Origin: Methanobrevibacter wolinii SH
GTDB lineage: Archaea; Methanobacteriota; Methanobacteria; Methanobacteriales; Methanobacteriaceae
Reading direction: 5' to 3'
DNA length: 64,000 nt
Assembly (NCBI RefSeq): GCF_000621965.1
Contig: NZ_KK211376.1
Location: 239,051-303,050 of the forward strand
The notes under the pieces are model-generated. The model was not told the DNA's origin. It ran no database searches and saw only the letters and a list, made by a program, of their open reading frames with translations. Positions 9,012 through 18,360 of the stretch are shown here, piece by piece. The translations under genes were made by a program, and so were the position numbers. Numbering within the stretch: position 1 is the stretch's first letter; the number at the start of each line of letters is the position of its first letter.

Positions 9012-10187
9012 TTATTTAATTATGTATTTAATTTTCATGTATTTTATAATTTCCATAATTTCCAAGGAAAGTTCAGAAATAATTTCTGTTAAAGTAGATG
9101 AATCTGAAGAAACTTCAAAAAAATTATTTGAATTAAATAAGTCACTAAATATTTTATGACCTATTTTATCATCATACCCAGATTGAACTTGGAAAATTAT
9201 AGAATCATTTGATTTATAACCTTTCTCAACAACCTTATCTAAATCACCATCAGTAATTCCAATAATTGGGATTTTAAACCTAAATAGAATATCAGATGCT
9301 AGAAGTGTTGTATCATCCCCAACAGTGACAATTAAATCCATATCTTTTAAACTATAAACATCTTCTGCAGCATGGTCAAGATAACCTACTTTAAAAATAT
9401 TTTTACTTGAGTCATGTCCAATAATTCTTGGAGATACTTCAGCTCTTCTTAAAAGACCTGTTTTAACAATTGCTTTTTTTAGATCAATTTTTCCAAGTTT
9501 ATCAACACCATGCTGCTTAATTTTACCTCCAATAATATCAACAATAATACCATCTTTACTAATAAGTATCAATGATTCACTTTCAGATTTACCAATAACT
9601 GTACCATTAACAAGAATATTTTCTCCAGGACTTACACCATGAATTTTACGTTTAACCACATCTTTTCCATATTTATTTACATCAACAGTATCTAAAACAG
9701 AGAAATGTTTTTTTTCAATTTCAGAGGGAGTAACTTCAACTATATTAAAAATAGATTTTAATTGAGACACTATATTAAATACATTATCTTTATTATTAAT
9801 AGGTAAATTCCATAAAACAATAGATCCATCATCTTCCCCAGGACGTTCAATTTGTATTAATGGAATATTTTCATTAAAATTCCTTTTTAAATAATGGTTG
9901 AAAACTTTATACCCAAAAACATGCCCTGTTGTAGAAGATTTACCATAATTAAGTAAAAATATAACATCAACATTCTCATTAGCAAAAAGAGACAAAGATT
10001 CACTTGGAAGCAATTTATGTGAAATATCAATTGTATCTTCTAGAGAAGCATCAATAACTGCAGTTCTACCCATTGTACCACCTAATCTACAGTATACCTC
10101 ATTATCTTTTGATAAAAAATCAATAATCTCACTTGCATAACCAGAATCTATAATGTTTGGACCATGTACAACAACACCAATTTTCAT
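9012..10187 (-). CDS. DUF2117-like conserved archaeal protein
   Basis: This 391-residue soluble protein starts MKIGVVVHGPNIIDSG and has two visible regions. The N-terminal ~150 residues look like a Rossmann-type domain (GVVVHGP, GGTMGRTA). From about 160 there is a basic region, and at about 285-310 a glycine-containing VTVGDDTTLLASDILFRF segment. I recognise it as the uncharacterised methanogen family DUF2117, with moderate certainty. It lies just upstream of mmp2 on the same strand, suggesting a shared task. The ribosome binding site is weak (AGTTGGTT). No function is known. Confidence 0.6.
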   Translation of the reverse strand: MKIGVVVHGPNIIDSGYASEIIDFLSKDNEVYCRLGGTMGRTAVIDASLEDTIDISHKLLPSESLSLFANENVDVIFLLNYGKSSTTGHVFGYKVFNHYLKRNFNENIPLIQIERPGEDDGSIVLWNLPINNKDNVFNIVSQLKSIFNIVEVTPSEIEKKHFSVLDTVDVNKYGKDVVKRKIHGVSPGENILVNGTVIGKSESESLILISKDGIIVDIIGGKIKQHGVDKLGKIDLKKAIVKTGLLRRAEVSPRIIGHDSSKNIFKVGYLDHAAEDVYSLKDMDLIVTVGDDTTLLASDILFRFKIPIIGITDGDLDKVVEKGYKSNDSIIFQVQSGYDDKIGHKIFSDLFNSNNFFEVSSDSSTLTEIISELSLEIMEIIKYMKIKYIIK

Positions 10188-10219
10188 AAAACCAACTTAA
10201 ATAAATTATAAAAATAGAA

Positions 10220-10352
10220 TTAAAATACTTAAATAATAATTTTAAAAATCCATAAATTAAAATTTAAAAATATACTAAAAAACTTTTAAAATACTTAATA
10301 ATAATTTTAAAAATACATAAATTAAAATTTAAAAATATACTAAAAAAACTTA
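10220..10352. repeat. two-copy tandem repeat between nob1 and the DUF2117 gene
   Basis: Two nearly identical 66-base copies start at 10220 and 10286, both running from TTAAAATACTTAA through CATAAATTAAAATTTAAAAA to TATACTAAAAAA, with one or two differences. They occupy most of the 187-base spacer. Confidence 0.8.
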
Positions 10353-10374
10353 ATTAAAAATTTAGAGGTAAAAA

Positions 10375-10878
10375 CTAATTTTTAATTCTTCTTTTAAATA
10401 TTTTAGAACCACAAATTTCACAAACATCCTCAGGATAATCAGAAGGATATTCTTTTTTACATCCCTCACATGTTTTTATCCAATTATATACTTCATGAAT
10501 ACCTTCAGTAATAATTGAACTAAATGGAAGATTTATAATTTTCAAAACATTCTGAATAGAATAATCATCAGTATAAACACAAATATTTCCTTTTTTATCT
10601 TGTATTTCAAGAGCAAGAGCCAAAAGTTGTTTATCTGGATAAGATAATCTTAAATCATCACCAGATTCTGAAATAATATTATCTAATTCATTAAGATATT
10701 TATCTTCAGGGCTTTTAATTACAATCTTACCTTGATCAATACATTGATCTAAGAGAATCTTAGACTTTAAATCTTTAACTTCATATGTTATTTCAGGAAC
10801 AGTAAAATTTAAATTATTTTTTGGTTCAAAACCACCGATAAAAGCAGAAGCATCTAAAATATTATACTTTTTAACCAT
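10375..10878 (-). CDS. nob1: endoribonuclease Nob1 (PIN domain + zinc ribbon)
   Basis: Nob1 cleaves the 3' end of pre-16S rRNA in archaeal small-subunit maturation. The 167-residue protein has a PIN domain (about 1-130) with LDASAFI (Asp9), Glu33, the PDKQLLALAL segment (Asp82) and VYTDDYSIQN (Asp104/105), which are the metal-binding acids. A zinc ribbon follows with Cys137, Cys140, Cys153 and Cys156. This matches archaeal Nob1 in order and length. It is divergent from moaB, with a 95-base A/T-rich promoter region between them, and has no clear ribosome binding site. Confidence 0.88.
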   Translation of the reverse strand: MVKKYNILDASAFIGGFEPKNNLNFTVPEITYEVKDLKSKILLDQCIDQGKIVIKSPEDKYLNELDNIISESGDDLRLSYPDKQLLALALEIQDKKGNICVYTDDYSIQNVLKIINLPFSSIITEGIHEVYNWIKTCEGCKKEYPSDYPEDVCEICGSKIFKRRIKN

Positions 10879-10973
10879 AATAATAGATTAAATTTTTAGA
10901 ATTAATAAATTTTATTATAAAAAATAAACAAAATATATGAATAATATAAAAATTAATTAATAGGAGTCAAAAT

Positions 10974-11498
10974 ATGAAAAGTCTAAGTATGGAAGAACAT
11001 AAAAAACATGTTCCCACTGATGTAAAATGTGGAGTAATTACATTAAGTGATAGTAAATATGAAGATTCAAAAAATAATAAAAATACAGATATTTCTGGAG
11101 AAAATATTATAAAAATATTAGAAAAAAGAAATCATACAATAGAACAATATACAATTATTCCAGATAATAAAGATTTACTTTTAAAAACAATAAAAGAGAT
11201 GAACAAAAAATCTATTGATGTTATATTTACTACTGGTGGAACTGGATTAGAATCAAGAGATATTACAATAGAAACATTAAAACCATTATATGATAAAGAA
11301 GTTCCAGGTTTTGGAGAATTATTTAGATTAAAATCATATGAAGAGTTAGGTTCAGGAGCATTATTATCAAGAGCCTCTGCAGGGGTTTATAATAAAACAC
11401 TCATATTCTCAATGCCAGGATCACCAAATGCAGTTAAAACAGCTATGAATATAATTAAAGATGAAATTGCTCATATTGTAAAACATACAAGAAAATAA
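10974..11498 (+). CDS. moaB: molybdopterin adenylyltransferase MoaB/MogA
   Basis: The enzyme adenylylates molybdopterin before metal insertion in molybdenum/tungsten cofactor synthesis, needed for enzymes such as formylmethanofuran dehydrogenase. The 174-residue protein shows TTGGTGLESRD (about 82-92), the PGFGELFR segment and LSRASAGV, then MPGSPNAV; these are MoaB/MogA signatures. AGGAG lies seven bases before the ATG. No other cofactor gene is near, and it is monocistronic and convergent with pyrE. Confidence 0.88.
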   Translation: MKSLSMEEHKKHVPTDVKCGVITLSDSKYEDSKNNKNTDISGENIIKILEKRNHTIEQYTIIPDNKDLLLKTIKEMNKKSIDVIFTTGGTGLESRDITIETLKPLYDKEVPGFGELFRLKSYEELGSGALLSRASAGVYNKTLIFSMPGSPNAVKTAMNIIKDEIAHIVKHTRK

Positions 11499-11929
11499 TA
11501 AATAAATAAGTAAAATTAATTTATTTTCTTATAATATTTTATATTAGTTAAAATTCAAAATATAAGTTATAATCATATAAATTATGTTTAAATAAAATAT
11601 GTAAAATTAATAATTTAATTTAAAAAATACAAAAAAATTATTTTTAACTAAAAAATTAAATTAATAATTTCAATTTAAAAAAAATATAGATAAAAATCTT
11701 AATTATAAGTTCAAAAAAAAGATTTTACTTAAAAAATAAAAAAAACAATACTAAAATAAAAGAGAAGAATCTACTTAAAAAATAAAAAAAACAATACTAA
11801 AATATTAAGTTTGTTGAAATTCTCTAAATTTAAGATACTATTTAATTCCACTATAAAAATTAAATTTTTAAGTAAAACTCTTTTCAATAGAATTAAAAAA
11901 TAATCAAAAATAGAATAAATTAGAATTAG
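11499..11929. other. intergenic region with tandem repeat and degenerate dispersed element
   Basis: This 431-base space between convergent moaB and pyrE holds no gene. It contains a 33-base near-exact direct repeat at 11726-11758 and 11772-11804 (period 46), followed by a degenerate copy of the dispersed element at 11809-11890 (TTTGTTGAAATTCTC at its left end, TTTTCAATAG at its right). Confidence 0.6.
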
Positions 11930-12460
11930 TTAATCTTTAAAAAATTCACTAACAGAAATTAACGGTTCTAATTTAATACCTTCATTTTCAAAAGCATCAA
12001 TTGCTCCTTCTTCTCTATCTACAACAACAAATGCTCTTTTTACAATACCACCATTATCTTTAATAACTTTAATTGCTTTAAGAAGAGAACCACCAGTAGT
12101 AGTTACATCTTCAACTACAATAACATTATCTCCAGTATTTAATTCACCTTCAATTTGTTTTGAAGTTCCATAACCTTTTTTCTCTTTCCTAATCATCAAA
12201 AGAGGAATTTTAGTATTTAAAGAAGATGCAACAGCAATAGGAACTGCACCTAAAGCAGGCCCCGCAATTTTATCAATATTTTCGCCTTCAATTTTTTCAC
12301 TAATTAATTCTGCAATTGTTTTAAGAATTTCTGGATTAGTAATAGCTTTTTTCATATTAACATAATAATCGCTTTCTTTACCAGAAGCTAAAACAAAATG
12401 TCCTTTTTCAAAAACTTTATTTTCTTTTAAAATTTTAATTAAATAATCTTTTGAAGCCAT
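11930..12460 (-). CDS. pyrE: orotate phosphoribosyltransferase
   Basis: PyrE joins orotate and PRPP to make OMP in pyrimidine synthesis. The 176-residue protein has [16 protein letters not shown] near the N terminus, the flexible-loop lysines RKEKKGYGT (about 89-97) and the PRPP-binding motif [13 protein letters not shown] (about 113-125). Length is normal. The gene upstream on the same strand (PRC-barrel protein) ends 22 bases before the ATG, so the two form a likely operon. AGGTT before the ATG is a modest ribosome binding site. Confidence 0.92.
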   Translation of the reverse strand: MASKDYLIKILKENKVFEKGHFVLASGKESDYYVNMKKAITNPEILKTIAELISEKIEGENIDKIAGPALGAVPIAVASSLNTKIPLLMIRKEKKGYGTSKQIEGELNTGDNVIVVEDVTTTGGSLLKAIKVIKDNGGIVKRAFVVVDREEGAIDAFENEGIKLEPLISVSEFFKD

Positions 12461-12482
12461 ATAAATAACCTAAATAATAATT

Positions 12483-12719
12483 TTATATATCATATGTATC
12501 TTTGAGAATAATTTTATCCCCAACTGTTTTAACTAAATCAAATGGAATAATATCTTCACTTTTAGAAGCTCTAATTGCATTAGAAATACCTTTCTTTTTA
12601 ATTACAAGTGATAAAACAGTACTAGTTTCTTTGTCAATTTCTACATCATCAACAACACCCATATTATTAACATCTGCATCTAATACTTCTTTACCAATTA
12701 AATCTTTAACTATTCTCAT
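12483..12719 (-). CDS. PRC-barrel domain protein
   Basis: This 78-residue protein consists of one PRC-barrel domain: RIVKDLIGKEVLDADVNNMG, then the pattern VDDVEID..TSTVLSLVIKK and a closing IIPFDLVKTVGDKIIL. Such small beta-barrel proteins are abundant in methanogens and are thought to bind RNA or other proteins; the role here is unknown. GGAGGAAGC lies just before the ATG. It is probably co-transcribed with pyrE, 22 bases downstream. The upstream 276 bases are A/T-rich without other features. Confidence 0.75.
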   Translation of the reverse strand: MRIVKDLIGKEVLDADVNNMGVVDDVEIDKETSTVLSLVIKKKGISNAIRASKSEDIIPFDLVKTVGDKIILKDTYDI

Positions 12720-12995
12720 GATGCTTCCTCCAATATTTTAAGAAATATATTAATAATTATTATGTATTTTAAAGTATAAATAAATTTTAAAAAAAATCAA
12801 AAAATACAATATTTTAAAAAAAAGTAATAAAAACTTACTAAAAACAACAGAAAAAATACAAAAACAACAAAAAACAATTAAAACAAAAAACAAAAATAAC
12901 TAAAAAATAAAAAATCTTTTTAAAAAATTTTTAAACAATATAAGCTTTAAAAATAGTCAAAAAATAATAAAAAATAAAAAAATAAAAAAATTTAA

Positions 12996-13112
12996 TTATT
13001 CATCTCCTTTGTTCCAGTTTATTATACCATATACAACACAAATAATTAGAAATATTAATATAAGGACATAACATCCCCAAATCATTGGATCTTCAATACC
13101 TAAAACCATCAT
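12996..13112 (-). CDS. symporter small accessory membrane protein, 38 aa
   Basis: This short reading frame encodes 38 residues beginning MMVLGIEDPMIWG, with one membrane helix (about residues 12-30, rich in I, L and V) and ending NWNKGDE. The start IEDP and the end NWNKGDE match the small accessory peptides found beside sodium:solute symporters in methanogens. AGGTGAT lies four bases before the ATG and overlaps the stop region of the symporter gene, so the two are translationally coupled. Its job is probably to stabilise or regulate the transporter (inference). Confidence 0.8.
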   Translation of the reverse strand: MMVLGIEDPMIWGCYVLILIFLIICVVYGIINWNKGDE

Positions 13113-13120
13113 ATTATCAC

Positions 13121-14707
13121 CTAATCAATTCCTTTAAAAGATTTATTAATTAATTCTTCATCTAATGGTTTAGTCATTAAACTTACAATAATTAAAAATA
13201 TTGCAGATATTGGTACTCCAAATATTAATGGATCAATAGAAGGCCAAGGCATTGCTTGTATTAAAAATGGTTGACCAGTTATGAATTTACAAATACCTAA
13301 AGTTGCTGCTGTTTTTTTATATACAAATAATAAACAGAATAAACTAGTACACAAACCAGAGACAACTCCTGCAATAGCTCCTGCTTTAGTAGTGCCTTTC
13401 CAATATATAGATGCAATATATAATGGTAAAAATGCAGCTGCACAAATACCCATAAATAAAGAAGTACCTAATGCAATAATACTTGATGGTAATATATAAC
13501 CAAGTAATAATGAGATAATTACAGCAATAAGAATACCAATCTTAGTAGTGCTAATTAAAGAATCATTATTCAATTTTTTTAATGAACCTACTACATCACT
13601 ACCAAGTGCAGTTCCTTGAGTATGATATAATGCAGATAAAGTACTCATTGCTGCTGCAAGTAATGTTAATAAAAATATATAAACAAACCATTCTGGAAGT
13701 GCCATATTAATGAATGTAGGTATAATCTTATCAATATTTCCCCCCACAACTTGAACTGCCGTTTTACCTAATTTTTGATAGAAATATACATTAGATAATG
13801 AACCTACAACATATGCAGTAACAGGCATTACAGCAATAAATATTCCACCAATTAAAACAGATCTATTTAATTCTTTGTCAGATTTAACAGTCATAAAACG
13901 TACAATTAATTGAGGTTGAGCAATAGTACCAATACCTACACCCATAATTAATGTAGATACTAAATACCACCAGAAAGGACTTCCAAATTTAGGGAAACTA
14001 GTCCAACCAGTACCACCTTGAGCAAGTGCTTCTTTAGGATATAGTGGAGCCATGTTTGTTAATGCCATATTTGCATGACTTATTCCACCTAATTGCCAAA
14101 ATGTGAAGAATAATAAAAAGATCATTCCACAAAACATGATAGTACCTTGTAAAGCATCAGTATACATAACACCTTTAATACCACCATAAAATACATACAT
14201 TGCAATAATTATAGATAAAATAAGTAATGCTAATTGGAAATTAATTGAAAGTGATGTTTCCATAAATCTTGCTGCTCCAATAAGTACAACAGAAGAATAT
14301 AAAGTCATACCTAAAAATATAATAAGTCCTGCAAATATTTTTAAAAACTTACTATTATATCTAAGAGATAGAAAATCTGGAAACGTAACTGATTTCAAGT
14401 TAGCACCAATTCTACGTGTTCTTTTACCTAAAAACACAAATGCTATAAATATACCAACTACTAAATTCAAAAGAGCAAGCCATAAAATACTCATACCATA
14501 TTGACCTGCAATACCCCCAAAACCAACAATTGCAGCTGTAGAAATAAATGTTGCACCATAACTTAATGCCATAACATAAGGATGAGTATCTCTACCTGCA
14601 ATCAAATAATCTTCAGAGGAATCAGTTCTTTTATATGCAACATAACCTACAAATACAACCATAAATAAGTAGACTATGAAAACAATACTTAATATTAAAT
14701 AATTCAT
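13121..14707 (-). CDS. sodium:solute symporter (SSS family)
   Basis: This is a polytopic membrane protein of 528 residues with about 13 predicted helices, starting with the SSS-type YLFMVVFVGYVAYKRTDSSEDYLIAGRD, where the first helix is followed by a polar loop. GYGATFISTAAIVGF-like glycine-rich helices and GVMYTDALQGTIMF (about 190) are characteristic of the PutP/PanF superfamily. The substrate cannot be told from sequence. It is followed by the 38-residue accessory peptide, nine bases downstream. GAGGTTT precedes the ATG. It is divergent from the aryl-CoA ligase gene, so a link to that pathway (organic acid uptake) is possible but unproven. Confidence 0.85.
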   Translation of the reverse strand: MNYLILSIVFIVYLFMVVFVGYVAYKRTDSSEDYLIAGRDTHPYVMALSYGATFISTAAIVGFGGIAGQYGMSILWLALLNLVVGIFIAFVFLGKRTRRIGANLKSVTFPDFLSLRYNSKFLKIFAGLIIFLGMTLYSSVVLIGAARFMETSLSINFQLALLILSIIIAMYVFYGGIKGVMYTDALQGTIMFCGMIFLLFFTFWQLGGISHANMALTNMAPLYPKEALAQGGTGWTSFPKFGSPFWWYLVSTLIMGVGIGTIAQPQLIVRFMTVKSDKELNRSVLIGGIFIAVMPVTAYVVGSLSNVYFYQKLGKTAVQVVGGNIDKIIPTFINMALPEWFVYIFLLTLLAAAMSTLSALYHTQGTALGSDVVGSLKKLNNDSLISTTKIGILIAVIISLLLGYILPSSIIALGTSLFMGICAAAFLPLYIASIYWKGTTKAGAIAGVVSGLCTSLFCLLFVYKKTAATLGICKFITGQPFLIQAMPWPSIDPLIFGVPISAIFLIIVSLMTKPLDEELINKSFKGID

Positions 14708-15190
14708 TTTAAACCTCTAAATTTAATCAAAAAAATAATAAAAACTAAAATAATTTATTAACTTCCAGATAAACAAATGAATAAAAAATAGAACAAGAAT
14801 CCCACTTTAAATTAATCTCAAAAATTATACCATTTTAAAAAACATTTTCTCAAAGTTAATAATTTTAGTTGATTCATAAAATATAGGTATATGAAAATTA
14901 TCATAAAAATTTAAACAAGACAAAAAATATTTTTTTAAAATATCTCATATAAAAATTCATTAAAAAATTTTCTACATTATTAAATAACAATTATAAAATA
15001 TATAAATTTTTAGATTTAAATTAAAATATTTATAAAAATTATTAATAAACCATATAAAATATAAAAATTATTCAATAATCAAATAAATTAAAATTTAAAT
15101 AGTAATTTAAAATATATATTACTATAATATAAATTATTGAAAAAATAATTTTCATTTTTATTACTATAAAAAGTACAACCAAGTGATATA
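14708..15190. other. divergent promoter region between symporter and aryl-CoA ligase
   Basis: This 483-base A/T-rich region has no gene. It must hold two outward promoters. A plausible TATA element for the ligase is AAAATATATATT at about 15108-15119. I see no clear operator. Confidence 0.35.
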
Positions 15191-16492
15191 ATGATATGGA
15201 ATGAAAAAATGGAATGTATGAATCTTGAAGAAAGGAAAGAGTTACAACTTAAAAGATTAAAAAAAACCGTTCAAAGAGCATATCATGAAGTACCTTTTTA
15301 TCATAAAAGATTTGATGAAATAGGACTTAAACCAGAAGATATTCAAAGTTTAGAAGATATTCAAAAAATACCATTTACAACTAAAGATGATTTAAGAGCA
15401 GCATATCCATTTGATATGGTTGCAGCAGAACCTGAAGATATTGTTGAAATTCATGCTTCATCAGGTACTACAGGTACTGCAACAGTAACATGTTATACTG
15501 AAAAAGACATTGACATATGGGCAGAAATAACTGCAAGAGCTATTGGAATGGCTGGAGGATTAAGAAAAGATAAAATCCAGAATTGTTATGGATATGGATT
15601 ATTTACTGGAGGATTTGGTATTGACCATGGTGCTAAAAAATTCGGTGCAACTGTTATACCTATGTCATCAGGAAACACAAAAAGACAACTTGAAATTATG
15701 AGAGATTTTAAAAGTGATATTTTAACTTGTACTCCATCATATGCAATGTATCTTGGTGAAGCACTTGAAGAAGAAGGATATGGTCCTGAAGATATTAACC
15801 TTAAATCTGGAATTTTCGGTGCAGAAATGTGGACTGAAGAATTAAGACATAGAATTGAAGAAAAATTAGGAATTAAAGCATTAAACATCTATGGTCTTAC
15901 TGAGGTTATGGGGCCTGGAGTAGCAAATGAATGTGAAGAACAAACAGGTATGCATATACAAGAAGATCATTTTTATCCAGAAATTATTAATCCAAAAACA
16001 TTAGAAGTTTTAGGAGACAATGAAAAAGGTGAACTTGTTTTAACATGTCTTACAAAAACTGGAATGCCAATTTTAAGATTTAGAACTAAAGATGTAACTT
16101 CACTTGTACATGGAAAATGTTCCTGTGGAAGAACAACAGTTAAAATGACTCGTATTACAGGAAGAACTGATGATATGTTCAAAATTAGAGGAGTAATGGT
16201 TTTCCCATCACAAATTGAAAGAGGATTACTTAAAGTAAGTAACTCTAGCCCTAATTACCAAATACACATTACAAGACCTGGAACTTTAGATGAAGTTGAA
16301 GTTAAAGTTGAAATTACTCCCGAACTATTTTCAGATGAGATGAAAGATTTAGATAAACTCGAAGCTAAAATAGCTAAAAGTATTGGAAAAGAAATTGGAC
16401 TTAGAGTAAATGTTACATTAGTTGAACCAGGATCACTTCCAAGAAGTGAAGGTAAAGCTATTCGTGTAATTGATGAAAGAAATTTTGAATAG
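15191..16492 (+). CDS. phenylacetate-CoA ligase-like aryl-CoA synthetase
   Basis: This is an adenylate-forming enzyme of the PaaK branch, activating an aryl acid with ATP and CoA. The 433-residue protein shows the P-loop HASSGTTGT (88-96), [10 protein letters not shown] (about 234), [11 protein letters not shown] (about 325) and the C-terminal catalytic-lysine region [11 protein letters not shown]. Methanogens pair this enzyme with indolepyruvate:ferredoxin oxidoreductase to turn imported phenylacetate, hydroxyphenylacetate or indoleacetate into aromatic amino acid precursors. An ACT-domain gene follows eight bases downstream and iorAB lies 1.4 kb further on the other strand. GTGAT lies before the ATG. 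The exact acid is not deducible. Confidence 0.85.
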   Translation: MIWNEKMECMNLEERKELQLKRLKKTVQRAYHEVPFYHKRFDEIGLKPEDIQSLEDIQKIPFTTKDDLRAAYPFDMVAAEPEDIVEIHASSGTTGTATVTCYTEKDIDIWAEITARAIGMAGGLRKDKIQNCYGYGLFTGGFGIDHGAKKFGATVIPMSSGNTKRQLEIMRDFKSDILTCTPSYAMYLGEALEEEGYGPEDINLKSGIFGAEMWTEELRHRIEEKLGIKALNIYGLTEVMGPGVANECEEQTGMHIQEDHFYPEIINPKTLEVLGDNEKGELVLTCLTKTGMPILRFRTKDVTSLVHGKCSCGRTTVKMTRITGRTDDMFKIRGVMVFPSQIERGLLKVSNSSPNYQIHITRPGTLDEVEVKVEITPELFSDEMKDLDKLEAKIAKSIGKEIGLRVNVTLVEPGSLPRSEGKAIRVIDERNFE

Positions 16493-16500
16493 GTGATACT

Positions 16501-16932
16501 ATGGTAGTAAAACAAATTTCAATATTTATTGAAAATACTGAAGGAAGAATTAAAAAAGCAATTAATTCTATTTCTTCAAAAGGGATTAACATACGTGCAT
16601 TATCTGTAGCAGATGGATCAAAATTTGGAATTTTAAGATTAATTGTAACAGATAATAAAAAATCTAAAGAACTTCTTGAAAAAGAAGGTTTTATTGTAAG
16701 AGAAACAGAAGTTATAGTTATTGGAATTCCAGATAAACCAAATGGACTAAATGAACTTCTTGAAACATTAGAAACAGAAAAAATCAATCTCGAATACATA
16801 TATGCATTTGCAAATAATAAAACTGATGAAGCAGTAGTTGTAATAAAAGTAGAAGATTATGAAAAAGCTAAAAAACTTTTAGAAAGCAAAAATGCACATT
16901 TATTCGATGAAGAAGATATTGAAAACTTATAA
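16501..16932 (+). CDS. tandem ACT-domain protein
   Basis: This 143-residue protein contains two ACT domains (about 4-70 and 71-140), each with the beta-alpha-beta-beta-alpha-beta pattern; the first begins VKQISIFIENTEGRI and has the turn SSKGINIRALSV. ACT pairs bind amino acids and act as sensors. It follows the aryl-CoA ligase gene after eight bases with AGGTGAT as ribosome binding site, so it probably senses an aromatic amino acid to adjust ligase activity (inference). Similar ligase-ACT pairs are common in archaea and anaerobes. Confidence 0.82.
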   Translation: MVVKQISIFIENTEGRIKKAINSISSKGINIRALSVADGSKFGILRLIVTDNKKSKELLEKEGFIVRETEVIVIGIPDKPNGLNELLETLETEKINLEYIYAFANNKTDEAVVVIKVEDYEKAKKLLESKNAHLFDEEDIENL

Positions 16933-17216
16933 AGTTTTTAATATTTTCTCAAAATTTTTAAATAATTATAAACCTTATATTTAATAAAAAATTTAATTAT
17001 AAACTACTTTTAAAATAAGAAACTAATTTTCTAAAGAAAACCACAAAGCAAATAAAAAACTAATTCTAAAAGATATAAACCATAAAACACTTAAAAAAAA
17101 CTAATTTTTAAAAAAAATTATAAAAAAATACAAAATTTAAAACAAAACATAAAAATTATTACAATTATAAAAAAATTAAATTATATATTAAATTAATTTA
17201 AAGATGATGAAATAAG

Positions 17217-17543
17217 TTAATCATCATCAACTAATTCAACTTTAATATCTTCATCATCAAATTCATAAGAATCATTAATTTCTTTAAGATTTTTTAACTC
17301 TTCAACTAATTCTCCACTTTCTAATAAATGCATAAAACCATTAAAGAAATAATTCCACTCTTCTTGTTCTTCTTCATCACAGATAAATGTAGTATTCTCC
17401 CTTAACTCTGCAGGATTATCTGTCCAATCTGAACCAGTATAAAATTCTTGATTCTCTACTTCACCATCATCATCATAATCAATAGCCATTTGAATCTCAC
17501 AATCTGCTGAACTAGACAAATTAGTTAATTTAAATTCAGGCAT
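17217..17543 (-). CDS. hypothetical acidic protein
   Basis: This is a 108-residue soluble protein I do not recognise. It is strongly acidic, with runs such as DYDDDGEVENQEFY, CDEEEQEEW and DDEDIKVELVDDD at the end. There is no signal peptide or membrane segment. AAGGTGG lies before the ATG, and codon use matches the neighbours, which supports a real gene. It is followed upstream by another small unknown gene on the same strand, with a duplicated ~70-base sequence between them. Confidence 0.6.
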   Translation of the reverse strand: MPEFKLTNLSSSADCEIQMAIDYDDDGEVENQEFYTGSDWTDNPAELRENTTFICDEEEQEEWNYFFNGFMHLLESGELVEELKNLKEINDSYEFDDEDIKVELVDDD

Positions 17544-17568
17544 ATTGAACCACCTTAATATTTTTTTG

Positions 17569-17732
17569 TTTTAAAGAAAATAAATTCAATTAAAAATTAA
17601 TTGAATATTACATATAAAATTATCCATTTAATTTTAAGAACTGCATAAAAACACTTCTTCTTTTAAATGAAACTAAATTCAATTTAAGATTAATTAAATA
17701 TTACATATAAAATTATCTATTTAATTTCAAGT
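17569..17732. repeat. degenerate two-copy tandem repeat (period 92)
   Basis: Copies run about 17569-17639 and 17661-17732. They share TAAATTCAATT, ATTACATATAAAATTATC and ATTTAATTT in the same order, at roughly 85-90 % identity. They fill the spacer between the two small unknown genes, so each gene end has one copy beside it. Confidence 0.75.
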
Positions 17733-17750
17733 GAAATATATATAAATAAG

Positions 17751-18032
17751 CTATATTTCTTTTAATAATTCAAGTAATTCTTCTCTAGTATAACCTAATT
17801 TTACAAATAAAGTCTTAAGTGATTCAGACTCATCTACTTCAATTTCATTCCATTTTTTAAAATCATTATTAATAATTGCATTTATTATTAATTGTATAGT
17901 AATTAAATCATCACTATCAATAGCAACTAATACATCTTTATCTTTAAATTCATTATTAGAATCAAATAAATTGAATTCATTAATTCCATTATTGTTTCTT
18001 TTAATAATAGCATTTTTAATTTTATATGACAT
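17751..18032 (-). CDS. hypothetical small protein
   Basis: This 93-residue soluble protein is not one I recognise. It begins MSYKIKNAIIKRNNNG and ends with a predicted helix LFVKLGYTREELLELLKEI. The middle is rich in I, D and N. GGTGAGG lies before the ATG, supporting a real gene. It could form a pair with the acidic protein downstream, but no known family suggests a function. Confidence 0.55.
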   Translation of the reverse strand: MSYKIKNAIIKRNNNGINEFNLFDSNNEFKDKDVLVAIDSDDLITIQLIINAIINNDFKKWNEIEVDESESLKTLFVKLGYTREELLELLKEI

Positions 18033-18360
18033 TTCCTCACCTAATATTAACTTTATAATAATTAATATTAAAATTTTTTTAAAATAAAATTTAAAATATT
18101 AAAAATAAAAACACGAAAAAAATCAGAATATTTAAAAATTTAAGCTCTTAAATCAAGTTATTTTAAAATTAAAAATAAAATATAGTTTAATTTCAAATTA
18201 TTCCATATAAAATGAAAAACAGAAAAATTCGATGAATAATAAATTAAAAGAATAAAAACAAAAGAATTTATAAAAAAACCTATAAAAAAATAGAAAAAAA
18301 ACCTAAAAACCTAATAAAAATAGAAAAAATAAAAAATAAATATTAATTTAAAACTAATAT
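18033..18360. other. A-rich intergenic region
   Basis: This 328-base space between the small unknown gene and iorB has no gene. The right half (18220-18350) is an A-rich low-complexity series of AAAAAACCTA-type units without exact period. Confidence 0.4.

Noticed and set aside
16458-16799. Minus-strand open frame across the ACT-domain gene
   Set aside because: It is antisense to the ligase end and the ACT gene, with Ser/Ile-rich composition expected of a shadow; the sense product has clear ACT pattern and a good ribosome binding site.
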